A stretch of DNA of 64,000 bases from Rhodanobacteraceae bacterium (lineage in GTDB: Bacteria; Pseudomonadota; Gammaproteobacteria; Xanthomonadales; Xanthomonadaceae). A program made the translations under genes and the position numbers. The notes beneath the pieces were generated by a model, which did no database searches, was not told the DNA's origin, and was given only the letters and a program-made list of their open reading frames with translations. The stretch covers positions 90,509 through 154,508 of the forward strand of contig JACKOX010000004.1 in the NCBI GenBank assembly GCA_024233975.1, given 5' to 3'. Numbering within the stretch: the stretch's first letter is position 1; every line of letters starts with the position of its first letter. Positions 1 to 8,382 of this stretch are shown piece by piece.

Positions 1-1467
1 GTCGATCACCGACTGCATGCCCTCGATCAAGTCCTGCTGCACGCGTGTGCCCCACTGGCGGTAGCCCGACTCCTTGAACTTGTCGCCGCGACCGCCAGAC
101 GAGCGGAAGTTGACCTGCACCACCAGGTAGCCGCGGCTGGCCAGCATCTGAGCCAGTTCGTCGTAGTACCAGCTGTCGGCGACGCCATGAGGGCCACCAT
201 GCGGCAGGAGGATCGCCGGCAGCTTGGCTTCGGCGCGACCCGGCGGCAGCGTGAGGTAGCCGTGGATGTCCTGTTTGTCGCTGGTGGTGAACTGGAACGG
301 ACGGCGATGCGCCATGTTGTCTGGTTTGATCCACGGTTCCGCGTCAAACAGTTTCGCCAGGCTCTTGGTGCCAAGATCAAGCAGCAGGTAGCTGCCAGGG
401 TTGCGGTCGCTGGCCACTGACAGCAGTACGCGCTGGTTGTCGCGACTGGCATTGAGTATGTCTACGGTCTGGCCGGGGAACTTGGCGGCCATCGCCTGCT
501 GGATCGTCGCGCCCGGGCTGCCCTGGCTGAAGTAGGTGTAGGTGGGGCCTTCCTTCACGTAGATGGCGCCGAAGGGAATGCGGCTGCCGATGTCCCACAT
601 CAGGTCGGAAGGCGCGAACACCGGATCGCTGGCCAGTTTGATGCGGCCGCTGCCGTCGGGATTCTGGATGACCAGTTCCTCGGGGCCGTCATCCTCGGCG
701 TAGTAGCCGATGATGCGCTGGTTGTCGGGCATGAAGGCACGCGGGACGAATTCGCCGAAGACTTCCTGGTCGAGCTTGACCCAATCCTTGCCCTGGCGCT
801 GGTAGATCTCGTATTCCAGCTCATCGTTCTCACCGTAGGCATAGCGCGCATTGCCTTCGTGGTCGAGCGTGAAAGACATGCCTGTTTCACCGATCTCGGC
901 CAGCGTCTTGCGCGACTCGTTGCTGGTGTCGATGTCGTAGATGCGGCTGTTGCGGTCGGTACCGAAGGGAAGTGCGCGGACATAGACATGGCCGTTGCGC
1001 TGTTCCGGCACGCCTTCGATGTAGCCGGCGGCGAAGTCGCGTACGCCGTTGCGGCGCTTCATTCCCGGCATATAGCCGAACAGGTACTTCTGCTTGCCGC
1101 CGTCGAAATCGGTGGCAAAGACCTCGCCAGTGGCGCGTGGCTGATCCAGCGAACCGCTCTCACGCGCCTTGGCATAGGCGATGCGGGTATCGCTGACCCA
1201 GGTCACGCTGATGGGCAGTTCATAGCGCGGCATCTTCAGCAGGCTGACCGTCTGCATGTCGGACAGCTGCAGCACGGTCAGCGCGTTGAGGCCATCCTCG
1301 GTCTTGGTGGTCACGGCCAGCAGCTTGCCGTCGGGAGACAGCCGGGGGCTGAACATGGAAGGTCGACGGGCGAAGTCCCGCAGCGGGATTTCGTCGGCAA
1401 TGGCGGGTTGCAGGGCCGTCACCAGCAGCAGGCTGATGGCGATTCGTCCAAGGCTTGGCTTGTTCAC
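1..1467 (-). CDS. S9 family (prolyl oligopeptidase-type) secreted peptidase, C-terminus beyond the window
   Basis: Serine peptidase of the prolyl oligopeptidase/acylaminoacyl-peptidase family, expected in the periplasm or outside the cell. It reads from a GTG; residues 1-24 form a signal peptide (basic VNKPSLGR, hydrophobic stretch, ending QPAIA). Residues about 30-400 carry short beta-strand repeats typical of the propeller that gates access (SPDGKLLAV near residue 45). The alpha/beta-hydrolase domain follows, with the oxyanion-type motif HGGPHG at 423-428. The window ends at residue 489, before the GxSxGG nucleophile, Asp and His, so catalytic competence cannot be judged. A perfect TATAAT lies upstream on the same strand. 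Family assignment is firm; exact substrate (dipeptidyl versus acylaminoacyl) is not. Confidence 0.88.
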   Translation of the reverse strand, partial: MNKPSLGRIAISLLLVTALQPAIADEIPLRDFARRPSMFSPRLSPDGKLLAVTTKTEDGLNALTVLQLSDMQTVSLLKMPRYELPISVTWVSDTRIAYAKARESGSLDQPRATGEVFATDFDGGKQKYLFGYMPGMKRRNGVRDFAAGYIEGVPEQRNGHVYVRALPFGTDRNSRIYDIDTSNESRKTLAEIGETGMSFTLDHEGNARYAYGENDELEYEIYQRQGKDWVKLDQEVFGEFVPRAFMPDNQRIIGYYAEDDGPEELVIQNPDGSGRIKLASDPVFAPSDLMWDIGSRIPFGAIYVKEGPTYTYFSQGSPGATIQQAMAAKFPGQTVDILNASRDNQRVLLSVASDRNPGSYLLLDLGTKSLAKLFDAEPWIKPDNMAHRRPFQFTTSDKQDIHGYLTLPPGRAEAKLPAILLPHGGPHGVADSWYYDELAQMLASRGYLVVQVNFRSSGGRGDKFKESGYRQWGTRVQQDLIEGMQSVID

Positions 1468-1781
1468 GGGTTCTCCGAATGTTTCCTGTGTTGATTCCGG
1501 CATCGCTTGGCCGGAAGGTGGGGGCAAGGTCTTCCCCCGAAGACCGTGGTCGCGCCCAATACCCCATCGGCGCACAGGCAAAGGCCTGCACGCGGCGGCA
1601 AAGGGGAGGGCGAGGACCCGGGCAGATTATAGGGAGCCAGGAGGGCAGCGTCTGCCTTTTTGTGAACCGGGTCACGTCCGACATGCCGGGCGCCGGAAGG
1701 GCAAAGTGGGCAACCGTCCTGCGCGGTCCGGGTCCGCTGTGCGAAAATCGCCAGCCGTTCCGTTGCGTCCTGGCTGCCCAC
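1468..1781. other. Intergenic region between divergent S9 peptidase and rRNA methyltransferase
   Basis: About 314 bases with no gene I can support. It holds a perfect TATAAT hexamer for the leftward peptidase, and must contain the start signals of the rightward methyltransferase, for which I see only an A-rich patch (gcgaaaat near 1741) and no clear -35. No strong hairpin or repeat was seen. Confidence 0.5.
1626..1631 (-). promoter_or_regulatory. Candidate -10 element for the S9 peptidase
   Basis: Reads TATAAT on the minus strand. A weak -35 (CAGACG) sits 17 bases upstream on that strand. It would give a 5' untranslated leader of about 150 bases to the GTG start. Only the hexamer is strong. 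Confidence 0.45.
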
Positions 1782-2987
1782 GTGTCCGATTCCATTGAAT
1801 ACCCGCCGCTGTTCCTGAAACCCGGCGAGGACGCCCGACTGCGGGCCGGTCACCTTTGGGTCTTCGCCAATGAAGTAGACGTGAAGCGCTCGCCGCTCAC
1901 CGATTTCCAGCCTGGCGACACCTGCGTGCTCGTCGATGCCAAGGGCAAGGGCATCGGCGTGGCCTACGTGAATCCGGCGTCGCTGATCTGCGCGCGAATG
2001 GTCAGTCGTGGTCTCAATCACGACTGGGATCGTTCGCTGCTGGTGCATCGGATCAAGGTAGCGTTGGGCCTGCGCGAGCGCCTGTTCGACACACCGCATT
2101 ACCGGCTGTTTTTCGGTGAATCCGACGGCGTGCCTGGACTGACGCTCGACCGTTTCGGTGACGTCATCGTCGCCCAGGCCACCACGGCCGGCGTCGAGCG
2201 CATGAAGGACGACGTCGCCGAGGCGGTGCAGAAAGTGCTGAAGCCGGCGGCGATGATCTGGAAGAACGACGCCGGTATCCGCGAACTGGAAGGCCTGCCG
2301 TCCTACAGCGAGATGGCCTTTGGCGAAATCGACGGCCCGGTGTCGGTCATGGAAAGCGGCGTGGAATTCCGCGTCGACGTGCGTGAAGGGCAGAAGACCG
2401 GCTGGTTCTATGACCAGCGCGCCAATCGCGACCTGCTGGCGCCACTGTTCAAGGGCAAGCGGGTGCTGGACATGTTCAGCTACCTCGGTGGCTGGGGACT
2501 GCGTGCTGCGGCCGCTGGAGCCAGCGAAGTGGTCTGTGTCGACGCCTCCGCGGATGCCGTCGCAGCCGTCGACGCCAACGCGGCGCTCAACGGCCTGTCG
2601 GAGCGGGTCAGTGCAGTCAAGGCCGATGCCTTCGACTTCCTGCGCCAGCTGCGTGAACAGCGCGAGCATTTCGACATCGTGATCCTCGACCCGCCGGCCT
2701 TCGTCAAACGCAAGAAGAACCTGCGCGAAGGTCGCGACGCCTATCGCCGTCTCAACGAGCTAGGCATGCAGGTCTGCGGCAAGGATGGCCTGCTGGCGAC
2801 CTTCTCCTGTAGTTACCACATGCCGCGCGCGATGCTGCTTGATGGCATCCAGCGTGGTGCGCGTCATCTGGATCGGCAGGTGCAGGTATTGAGTCAACTG
2901 CAGCAGTCGCCCGATCATCCCGTGCACCCGGCGATACCGGAAACCGATTACCTGAAAGGCTATCTGTGCCGGGTGCTGCCGGCATGA
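1782..2987 (+). CDS. rlmI: Class I SAM-dependent rRNA methyltransferase, RlmI-like
   Basis: Methyltransferase of the RlmI (23S rRNA m5C1962) family. The chosen GTG start gives 401 residues, close to the 396 of E. coli RlmI; the frame is open further upstream but that stretch looks non-coding. The N-terminus (PPLFLKPGEDARLRAGHLWVF) matches the PUA RNA-binding domain. The SAM site is VLDMFSYLGGWG at about 227-238, motif IV is LDPPAFVK at about 301-308, and a Cys in FSCSYHM near 340 fits the m5C nucleophile. The stop overlaps the start of lgt (ATGA), so the two are probably co-transcribed. The exact rRNA target is inferred from family. Confidence 0.85.
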   Translation: MSDSIEYPPLFLKPGEDARLRAGHLWVFANEVDVKRSPLTDFQPGDTCVLVDAKGKGIGVAYVNPASLICARMVSRGLNHDWDRSLLVHRIKVALGLRERLFDTPHYRLFFGESDGVPGLTLDRFGDVIVAQATTAGVERMKDDVAEAVQKVLKPAAMIWKNDAGIRELEGLPSYSEMAFGEIDGPVSVMESGVEFRVDVREGQKTGWFYDQRANRDLLAPLFKGKRVLDMFSYLGGWGLRAAAAGASEVVCVDASADAVAAVDANAALNGLSERVSAVKADAFDFLRQLREQREHFDIVILDPPAFVKRKKNLREGRDAYRRLNELGMQVCGKDGLLATFSCSYHMPRAMLLDGIQRGARHLDRQVQVLSQLQQSPDHPVHPAIPETDYLKGYLCRVLPA

Positions 2988-3896
2988 GTCCGCAGACCTG
3001 GCTGCTCGATATCGATCCCATCGCGATACCGCTGCCGTTCTGGCCGCACGGTATCCACTGGTACGGCTTGATGTATCTCGCCGGCTTCCTCAGCGCCTGG
3101 TGGCTGGGTTCGCGCCGTGTGCGTGACGGTCGTCTGCCCGGAGTCAGTGCGGAAGCTTTCGGCGATCTGATGTTCTACGCCATCCTCGGCGTCGTGCTCG
3201 GCGGGCGCATCTGGTACGTACTGTTCTACGCCAGCGAGTCGGTGTTCAGTGATCCGCTGCTGCTGTTCCGGATCAACGAAGGCGGCATGAGTTTCCACGG
3301 CGGCCTCCTGGGCGTGATGACGGCCGTCGCGCTGTGGTCACGGAAGCATCGCCTGCATGTCTTCGACACCATGGATTTCATCGCACCGCTGGTGCCGCCG
3401 GGCCTGTTCTTCGGGCGTCTCGGCAACTTCATCGGTGGCGAACTCTGGGGCAAGCTCACCGGCGGCAACTGGGGCGTAGTGTTTCCAAGCGGCCTGCCGG
3501 CGCAGTTCGATCCCTACGACATGCAGGGCCTGCGCGAGCTGCACGCGACCGGCGCACTGGACAGTACGCGCGGCATCCCAGTCAGCTGTACCAGGCCGGG
3601 TTGGAAGGCCTGGTGATGTTCGTGGTGATCTGGCTGTTCTCGCGCACGCCGCGCCGACGCTATGCCGTGTCCGGCCTGTTCGCGCTGATGTACGCGTGTT
3701 CCGCATTGCCGTGGAATTCGTCCGTGTGCCGGATGCGCAGCTGGGCTATCTGGCGTTTGGCTGGGTCACCATGGGACAGCTGCAGTCGCTGCCGCTGGTG
3801 ATCGTTGGTCTCGTGCTGCTGTGGCTGTCGCGTCGCGCGCCAGTGTTGGAGCCGCAACAGCCGCCTGTCCAATCGAAAGAGGAAAAGCCCGCATGA
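2984..3896 (+). CDS. lgt: Prolipoprotein diacylglyceryl transferase, interrupted by two frameshifts
   Basis: Inner-membrane enzyme that moves diacylglycerol from phosphatidylglycerol to the lipobox Cys of prolipoproteins. The N-terminal two thirds read cleanly from MSPQTWLLDIDPIAIPLPF through the signature GRLGNFIGGELWG (usually GRxGNFxNGE). Near 3567-3573 the frame slips, and RHPSQLYQAGLEGLVMF continues one frame over. Near 3697-3702 it slips again, and FRIAVEFVRVPDAQLGY continues in the third frame to the stop. Adding one base at each point (CC in a ...acgCCgcgg context, TTT in tgTTTcc) restores one protein of normal length. The stop overlaps the thyA ATG. Because Lgt is usually essential and the breaks fall in short homopolymers, sequence error is likelier than a pseudogene. 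Confidence 0.88.
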
Positions 3897-4687
3897 AGGC
3901 CTATCTCGACCTGCTGCGCCATGTGCTGGAACACGGCGCCATCAAGGATGACCGCACCGGTACCGGCACGCGTTCGGTGTTTGGCTGGCAGATGCGTTTC
4001 GACCTCAACGAAGGCTTTCCGCTGGTCACCACCAAGAAGCTGCACCTGCGTTCGATCATCCACGAGCTGCTGTGGTTCCTCGCCGGCGATACCAACATCG
4101 CCTACCTGAAGGACAACAAGGTCAGCATCTGGGACGAATGGGCCGACGAGAACGGCGACCTGGGTCCGGTCTACGGCAAGCAGTGGCGGCGCTGGGAAGG
4201 TGCCGATGGTCGCGTGCACGACCAGATGCAGTGGCTGCTCGACGAGATCCGCCGCAACCCGGATTCGCGACGGCTGATCATTTCCGCCTGGAACGTCGGC
4301 GAACTGGACCAGATGGCGTTGATGCCCTGTCACAGCCTGTTCCAGTTCTACGTGGTCGACGGCAAGTTGAGCTGCCAGCTCTACCAGCGCAGCGGCGACA
4401 TTTTCCTGGGCGTGCCGTTCAACATCGCCAGCTACGCGCTGCTGACGCATATGGTGGCGCAGGTTTGCGGTCTTGGCGTTGGTGACTTCGTGCATACGCT
4501 GGGTGACGCACATCTCTATTCGAACCACGTCGAGCAGGCGAGGGAGCAGCTCGCCCGCGAGCCGCGCGCGCTGCCAAGGCTTCGTTTGAACCCCGATGTC
4601 GATGACCTGTTCGCCTTTCGCTTCGACGACATCGAGATCCTCGACTACGACCCGCATCCGGCGATCAAGGCGCCGGTAGCCGTATAG
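3893..4687 (+). CDS. thyA: Thymidylate synthase
   Basis: Converts dUMP and methylene-tetrahydrofolate to dTMP and dihydrofolate. The product is 264 residues, the same as E. coli ThyA. The catalytic Cys is residue 146 in MPCHSLFQF. Other signatures are DRTGTGTRSVFG, the dUMP-phosphate Arg region RRLIISAWN, and SYALLTHM. The ATG overlaps the lgt stop (ATGA), as in the conserved lgt-thyA pair. Unlike its neighbours on both sides the frame is intact. folA, which recycles its dihydrofolate product, follows after 91 bases. Confidence 0.97.
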   Translation: MKAYLDLLRHVLEHGAIKDDRTGTGTRSVFGWQMRFDLNEGFPLVTTKKLHLRSIIHELLWFLAGDTNIAYLKDNKVSIWDEWADENGDLGPVYGKQWRRWEGADGRVHDQMQWLLDEIRRNPDSRRLIISAWNVGELDQMALMPCHSLFQFYVVDGKLSCQLYQRSGDIFLGVPFNIASYALLTHMVAQVCGLGVGDFVHTLGDAHLYSNHVEQAREQLAREPRALPRLRLNPDVDDLFAFRFDDIEILDYDPHPAIKAPVAV

Positions 4688-4724
4688 CTTTAATGTCACC
4701 CTCGCGAATGCGGGAACGCTCTAA

Positions 4725-4741
4725 TTCGACCGAAGGTCGAA
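4725..4741. repeat. Perfect short inverted repeat between thyA and folA
   Basis: Arms TTCGACC and GGTCGAA around a GAA loop, 37 bases after the thyA stop. There is no T-tract, so it is not a typical terminator; it may be an mRNA hairpin or operator ahead of folA. Confidence 0.4.
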
Positions 4742-4778
4742 CATCCAGCTCCAGTGAGTCTTGCTCCAGATTGTAACG

Positions 4779-5300
4779 ATGACGCCACCGAGACCGATTG
4801 CCATCATCGCCGCACTGGACCGCACCGGCGCCATCGGTCTCGACAACGATTTGCCGTGGCGGCTGCCGGATGACCTGAAGCGCTTCAAGGCGCTGACCAC
4901 CGGCCACGCCGTGTTGATGGGTCGCAAGACCGCCGAATCGCTGGGTCGCGCCTTGCCCAATCGCCGCAATCTCGTGCTGACGCGCTCCGGCCGCGTGCCC
5001 TTTGACGGCATGCAGGCAGTGGCTTCACCGGACGAAGCGCTGTCGCTACTCGATGCCGATGACACCTTGATGGTGATCGGCGGCGCTGAAATCTACGAAC
5101 TGACGCTTCCGTCCGCGACGCTTGCACCTGACCCACGTCAACACCTTCGTCGAAGGCGCGGATACCTTCTTCCGCTGTTCGACGAATCGCAGTGGCAGGC
5201 GACGCACCGTGAAGCGCATCCGGCCGACGAGCGCCACGAATTCGCGTTCGAGTTCGTCGACTACGAACGGCTTGCCGGCGATGACACCGCCCCGCGTTGA
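4779..5300 (+). CDS. folA: Dihydrofolate reductase, frame disturbed near residues 113-132
   Basis: Reduces dihydrofolate to tetrahydrofolate with NADPH. The ATG start is preferred over a TTG 18 bases upstream. N-terminal signatures are clear: AIIAALDRTGAIGLDNDLPW, DLKRFKALTTGH, MGRKTAESLGR and VIGGAEIYE. After SAT (about 5116-5124) the expected RLHLTHVNTFVEGADTFF is one frame over; near 5167-5173 the frame returns for PLFDESQWQATHRE. The net change fits loss of two bases, then of one base in a CCC run. Restored, the length is normal (about 175 residues). As FolA is essential, these breaks are probably sequencing errors. The tail overlaps the next gene (TTGA). Confidence 0.88.
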   Translation: MTPPRPIAIIAALDRTGAIGLDNDLPWRLPDDLKRFKALTTGHAVLMGRKTAESLGRALPNRRNLVLTRSGRVPFDGMQAVASPDEALSLLDADDTLMVIGGAEIYELTLPSATLAPDPRQHLRRRRGYLLPLFDESQWQATHREAHPADERHEFAFEFVDYERLAGDDTAPR

Positions 5301-6167
5301 AGCGCTTCATCCTGCTGCGCGCGCTGGCGAGACCGGCGCTGGTCCTGCTGTTGCTGCTGGCGCTCTGCTACGGCGGCATCGTTGCCTACCTCTACAGCCA
5401 TCAGCGCCAGCTGATCTATCTGCCGCAGTACACGCGCCAACCGATGATCGAAACGAACTTCAGTGTCGATGTGGATGGCCTGTCGCTGAAGGGCTGGGTC
5501 GTGAACGCCGGAAAACGCGACGCGCTGATCTACTTCGGTGGCAACGGCGAGGCGGTACAGCGCAACGTTGATGATTTCCGGCAGTGGGTTCCGGATCGAA
5601 GCAGCTATCTGGTGCCGTACCGTGGTTACGGGCCGAATGCCGGGAGCCCTCGCAGGATGCGCTGTTCGCCGATGCGCTGCGCCTGTTCGACAGCGTGAAG
5701 GCGCGTCATCCCGATGGTCGCATATTGCCGTCGTCGGACGCAGTCTCGGCACCGGTGTGGCCAGCTATGTGGCGTCGCGGCGCGATATTGAAAGCTCGTC
5801 CTGGTCACGCCTTTCGACAGCATGGTCAGCATGGCCGGGCCCGGTATCCATGGCTCCCATCGACTGGATGCTGGAGGAGCGCTTCGAGTCGGACCACTAC
5901 TTGTCCGGACTCGGTGTGCCGCTAATGCTGCTGCGCGCGGGTCGTGATGAAGTGATTCCTGCCGCGGCCACGGATCGTCTCATCGCGGCATTGCCCGAAA
6001 CACCGGAAGTGATCCTGTTTCCGAACGCCGCCCACAATGATATCGACGACTTTCCTGGCTACTGGTCCGCGATTTCCAGATTTCTGGGAACAAATGAAGT
6101 GGCGCTCAGGCCTCCCGGCCCGCTACCTGGATCAACCGGACTTCCGGACCCAGGGCCAGCGCAGTGA
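5297..6167 (+). CDS. Alpha/beta hydrolase (YfhR/Bem46-like), broken by five frameshifts
   Basis: Membrane-anchored serine hydrolase of unknown substrate. A TTG start overlapping the folA stop gives an N-terminal membrane segment (LVLLLLLALCYGGIVAYLY), then the family start (QRQLIYLPQY, LKGWVVNAGKRDALIYFGGN). Protein continuity needs frame changes near 5642, 5722, 5793, 5838 and 5857, each repaired by adding one base, four of them in short homopolymers. The repaired chain shows the nucleophile elbow GRSLGTG, an Asp loop (RAGRDEVIP) and a His (NAAHNDI), a full catalytic triad. The 3' end runs 62 bases into the convergent apaH. Either a decayed gene or, more likely given its neighbours, a poorly resolved stretch. 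Confidence 0.75.
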
Positions 6168-6924
6168 GCTTGCCGCCCCAGACGCAGCCGGTGTCTATGG
6201 CGTAGACGCCGAGGCCCATGAACAACCCCAGCGTGGACCAGTGGCCGCAGACAATGGGCAGGTCGCGCTTGGCCTGCCCGGGCACCTCGAACCACGGATA
6301 CAGGCCGGGTTTCTGCGTGCCGGGCGTGCCTTTCTCATTGAAGGCGACGCGCCCATTCGGCGAGCAGTAGCGCAGCCGGGTCATCACGTTGATGATGGCG
6401 CGCAGGCGTTCCGGGCCTTTGAGGCTCGGTGACCAGTTCGGGCGATCGCCATACATCTGCCGGAACAGCTTGCGATAGTCGCGACCGCGCAAGGCCTTTT
6501 GGACCTCCATGGCGCGCCGTTGTGCCTGGTCGATACTCCATTGCGGCGCAAGGCCGGCATGCACCATGGCCCAGCCCAGCTCGCGATCGACGTGGAACAG
6601 CGGACAGGCCCGCAGCCACTCGATCAGCGGCGTGCGGTCCTCGGCGTAAAGGATGCGGCGAAGGTCCGGATTGACGCGACGCTGTTCGGGTTCACGCCGT
6701 TCGGCAACCGCGAGCAGAGACAGATCGTGGTTGCCAAGAACGACGGTGCTGTAAGCCGAGAGTGAGTGGATCAGTCGCAGGGTTTCCAGCGACTGCCCAC
6801 CGCGATTGACCAGGTCACCGCAGAACCACAGCTTGTCTCGCGCCGGATCGAAGCGGATGGCGTCCAGCAGGCGCTGCAGCGCGTCGTAACAACCCTGGAC
6901 GTCTCCGATCGCAAAGGTGGTCAT
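6106..6924 (-). CDS. apaH: Bis(5'-nucleosyl)-tetraphosphatase, symmetrical
   Basis: Hydrolyses diadenosine tetraphosphate to two ADP, limiting alarmone levels after stress; also linked to removal of Np4 caps from RNA in E. coli. At 272 residues it matches the family. Metallophosphatase motifs are in order: GDVQGC at 7-12, GDLVNRG near 36-42, GNHD near 64-67, and a C-terminal GHWSTLG. It lies 19 bases downstream of apaG on the same strand, the standard apaG-apaH pair. Its 3' end overlaps the end of the convergent hydrolase. Confidence 0.97.
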   Translation of the reverse strand: MTTFAIGDVQGCYDALQRLLDAIRFDPARDKLWFCGDLVNRGGQSLETLRLIHSLSAYSTVVLGNHDLSLLAVAERREPEQRRVNPDLRRILYAEDRTPLIEWLRACPLFHVDRELGWAMVHAGLAPQWSIDQAQRRAMEVQKALRGRDYRKLFRQMYGDRPNWSPSLKGPERLRAIINVMTRLRYCSPNGRVAFNEKGTPGTQKPGLYPWFEVPGQAKRDLPIVCGHWSTLGLFMGLGVYAIDTGCVWGGKLTALALGPEVRLIQVAGREA

Positions 6925-6943
6925 CGGCGCGAAGCTCCTTATG

Positions 6944-7324
6944 TCAATGCAGTGTCCGCGGAATACTCAGGGTGAAACGCGGAATCGCGCCCTCGACGCT
7001 GGCGCCGTCGTCGGTCACCCACTCGTAGCTGCCGTGCATGGTGCCGCATTCGGTTTCCAGCACGGCGCCGGAGCTGTACTCGAAGCTCTGGCCCGGCTCC
7101 AGTCGCGGCTGCTCGCCGACCACGCCCTCACCACGCACTTCGCGGGTCTGGCCCTTGGCATCGGTGATGATCCAGTGCCGTGCGTGCAGCCGGGCGGGTT
7201 CGTCGCCGACGTTGCGCAGGCGGATGGTGTAGGAAAAGACGTAGCGGTCGTCGTCGGGCTTGGACTGGTCTTCCAGGTAGCGCGTCGCGATCGCGATTTC
7301 GATGGAGATTTCTCGGCGGTTCAT
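6944..7324 (-). CDS. apaG: ApaG family protein (Co2+/Mg2+ efflux-associated)
   Basis: Small 126-residue protein made almost wholly of an immunoglobulin-like beta-sandwich. Conserved stretches include YVFSYTIRLRNVGDEPARLHARHWIITD, GVVGEQPRLEPGQSFEYSSG and GTMHGSYEWV. Genetics in enterobacteria links ApaG to cobalt resistance and magnesium efflux, but its biochemical role is uncertain. The ATG was chosen because the open frame upstream runs into the tRNA-Phe gene. It is followed directly by apaH. Confidence 0.95.
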   Translation of the reverse strand: MNRREISIEIAIATRYLEDQSKPDDDRYVFSYTIRLRNVGDEPARLHARHWIITDAKGQTREVRGEGVVGEQPRLEPGQSFEYSSGAVLETECGTMHGSYEWVTDDGASVEGAIPRFTLSIPRTLH

Positions 7325-7410
7325 GCGGCTAGTGTATGCGACGCGCGAAGCGCAGCCCACCGTATACGCGCGTAACAGAGCACGTTCGACGAGACTTGGA
7401 GCACGGAGAG

Positions 7411-7486
7411 TGGTGGCCAGAGAGGGAATCGAACCCCCGACACGGGGATTTTCAATCCCCTGCTCTACCAACTGAGCTATCTGGCC
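7411..7486 (-). tRNA. tRNA-Phe (GAA)
   Basis: 76 bases on the minus strand with encoded CCA. The acceptor arms GGCCAGA/TCTGGCC pair fully, the D loop, TTCGATT T-loop and a five-pair anticodon stem are present, and the loop reads TTGAAAA, giving anticodon GAA. It stands alone, upstream of apaG. Confidence 0.97.
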
Positions 7487-7660
7487 AGAAATGTCGGCAG
7501 CGGCGCGTTGTGGACGCCCGTCGCTGCGAGCGCGGCATTATGCCGATGACGGGCCTTGTGGGCAAGGGGCATGCGGTTCTGGGCGCATCCGGCCGCCGTC
7601 ATGCTGGGTTTAGGCGGGGCGTGACAGTATGTCCGCAGTGAAGTCACCGGAGAGCTGGAG

Positions 7661-8071
7661 ATGAACGTCAGAGTTCTGGATGTACTGCGGCTGGGCTGCC
7701 TGCTCGCGCTGCTCGTGGCGGTGTCCGCGTGCAGCAGCGCGACCAAGCGTGAGACTCGCAGCGGAAAGTTGGCCCGATTCGAAGCGGCGGCTGGCGAGCC
7801 GGTCAAGCACTTCAACTATCTGAGCCTGTATTCCTGGGAGCCGTTGAGCGACGGCGCGCTGGCGATCTGGACGCGGCCGAAGGAGGCCTGGCTGCTGACC
7901 GTGACCCAGCCCTGCCTGGATCTGAGCTATGTGCAAAGCATCGGGCTTAGCGCGTTGCTTGGCCACAACGTGGGCACGATGGACTACGTACTGGCCGGCA
8001 AACAGCGCTGCCGGATCCTGTCGATCCGTCCGCTGGATGTGGCCCGGCTGAAAGAGCAGCGCCCGAAGTAA
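7661..8071 (+). CDS. Small lipoprotein, DUF6491-like
   Basis: 136-residue predicted lipoprotein with a lipobox VSAC, modified Cys at position 24. The mature part (LSLYSWEPLSDGALAIWTRP, then QPCLDLSYVQSIGLS and GKQRCRIL) resembles the DUF6491 family common in Xanthomonadales, with two Cys that could form a disulfide. Function unknown. It is a single gene between tRNA-Phe and the convergent yggX. SD-like GGAG lies about 10 bases before the ATG. Confidence 0.7.
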   Translation: MNVRVLDVLRLGCLLALLVAVSACSSATKRETRSGKLARFEAAAGEPVKHFNYLSLYSWEPLSDGALAIWTRPKEAWLLTVTQPCLDLSYVQSIGLSALLGHNVGTMDYVLAGKQRCRILSIRPLDVARLKEQRPK

Positions 8072-8078
8072 TGGGGTC

Positions 8079-8354
8079 TCAGTCGCCGTCGGGCGCCACG
8101 TAGCCCGGCGGCTTTTCGCTGCCTCCGCCGAACAGGAACTTCTCCATTTCGGCCTCAAGGATGGCGCGATGCTTGGGGTCCAGCGGCGACAGGCGGTTTT
8201 CGTTGATCAGCATGGTCTGCTGGGCCTGCCATTCCGCCCAGGCTTCGCGACCGATGTGATCGAAGATGCGGCGGCCCAGCGCGCCCGGCCATGGTGCGAA
8301 ATCCAGACCCTGGGTTTCGCGTTGGTGCTTTTCACAGAAGACGGTTCGGCTCAT
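8079..8354 (-). CDS. yggX: Probable Fe(2+)-trafficking / oxidative damage protection protein
   Basis: 91 residues, usual for YggX. It starts MSRTVFCEKHQRE with the conserved Cys at 7, followed by GLDFAPWPGALGRRIFDHI and a C-terminal helix ending MEKFLFGG. YggX protects Fe-S enzymes from oxidative damage; the mechanism remains debated. It is the last gene after mutY, the same mutY-yggX order as E. coli; MutY itself is a Fe-S protein. Confidence 0.95.
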   Translation of the reverse strand: MSRTVFCEKHQRETQGLDFAPWPGALGRRIFDHIGREAWAEWQAQQTMLINENRLSPLDPKHRAILEAEMEKFLFGGGSEKPPGYVAPDGD

Positions 8355-8382
8355 CCCCGCATGATACCGCCGTGGGTGCCCA

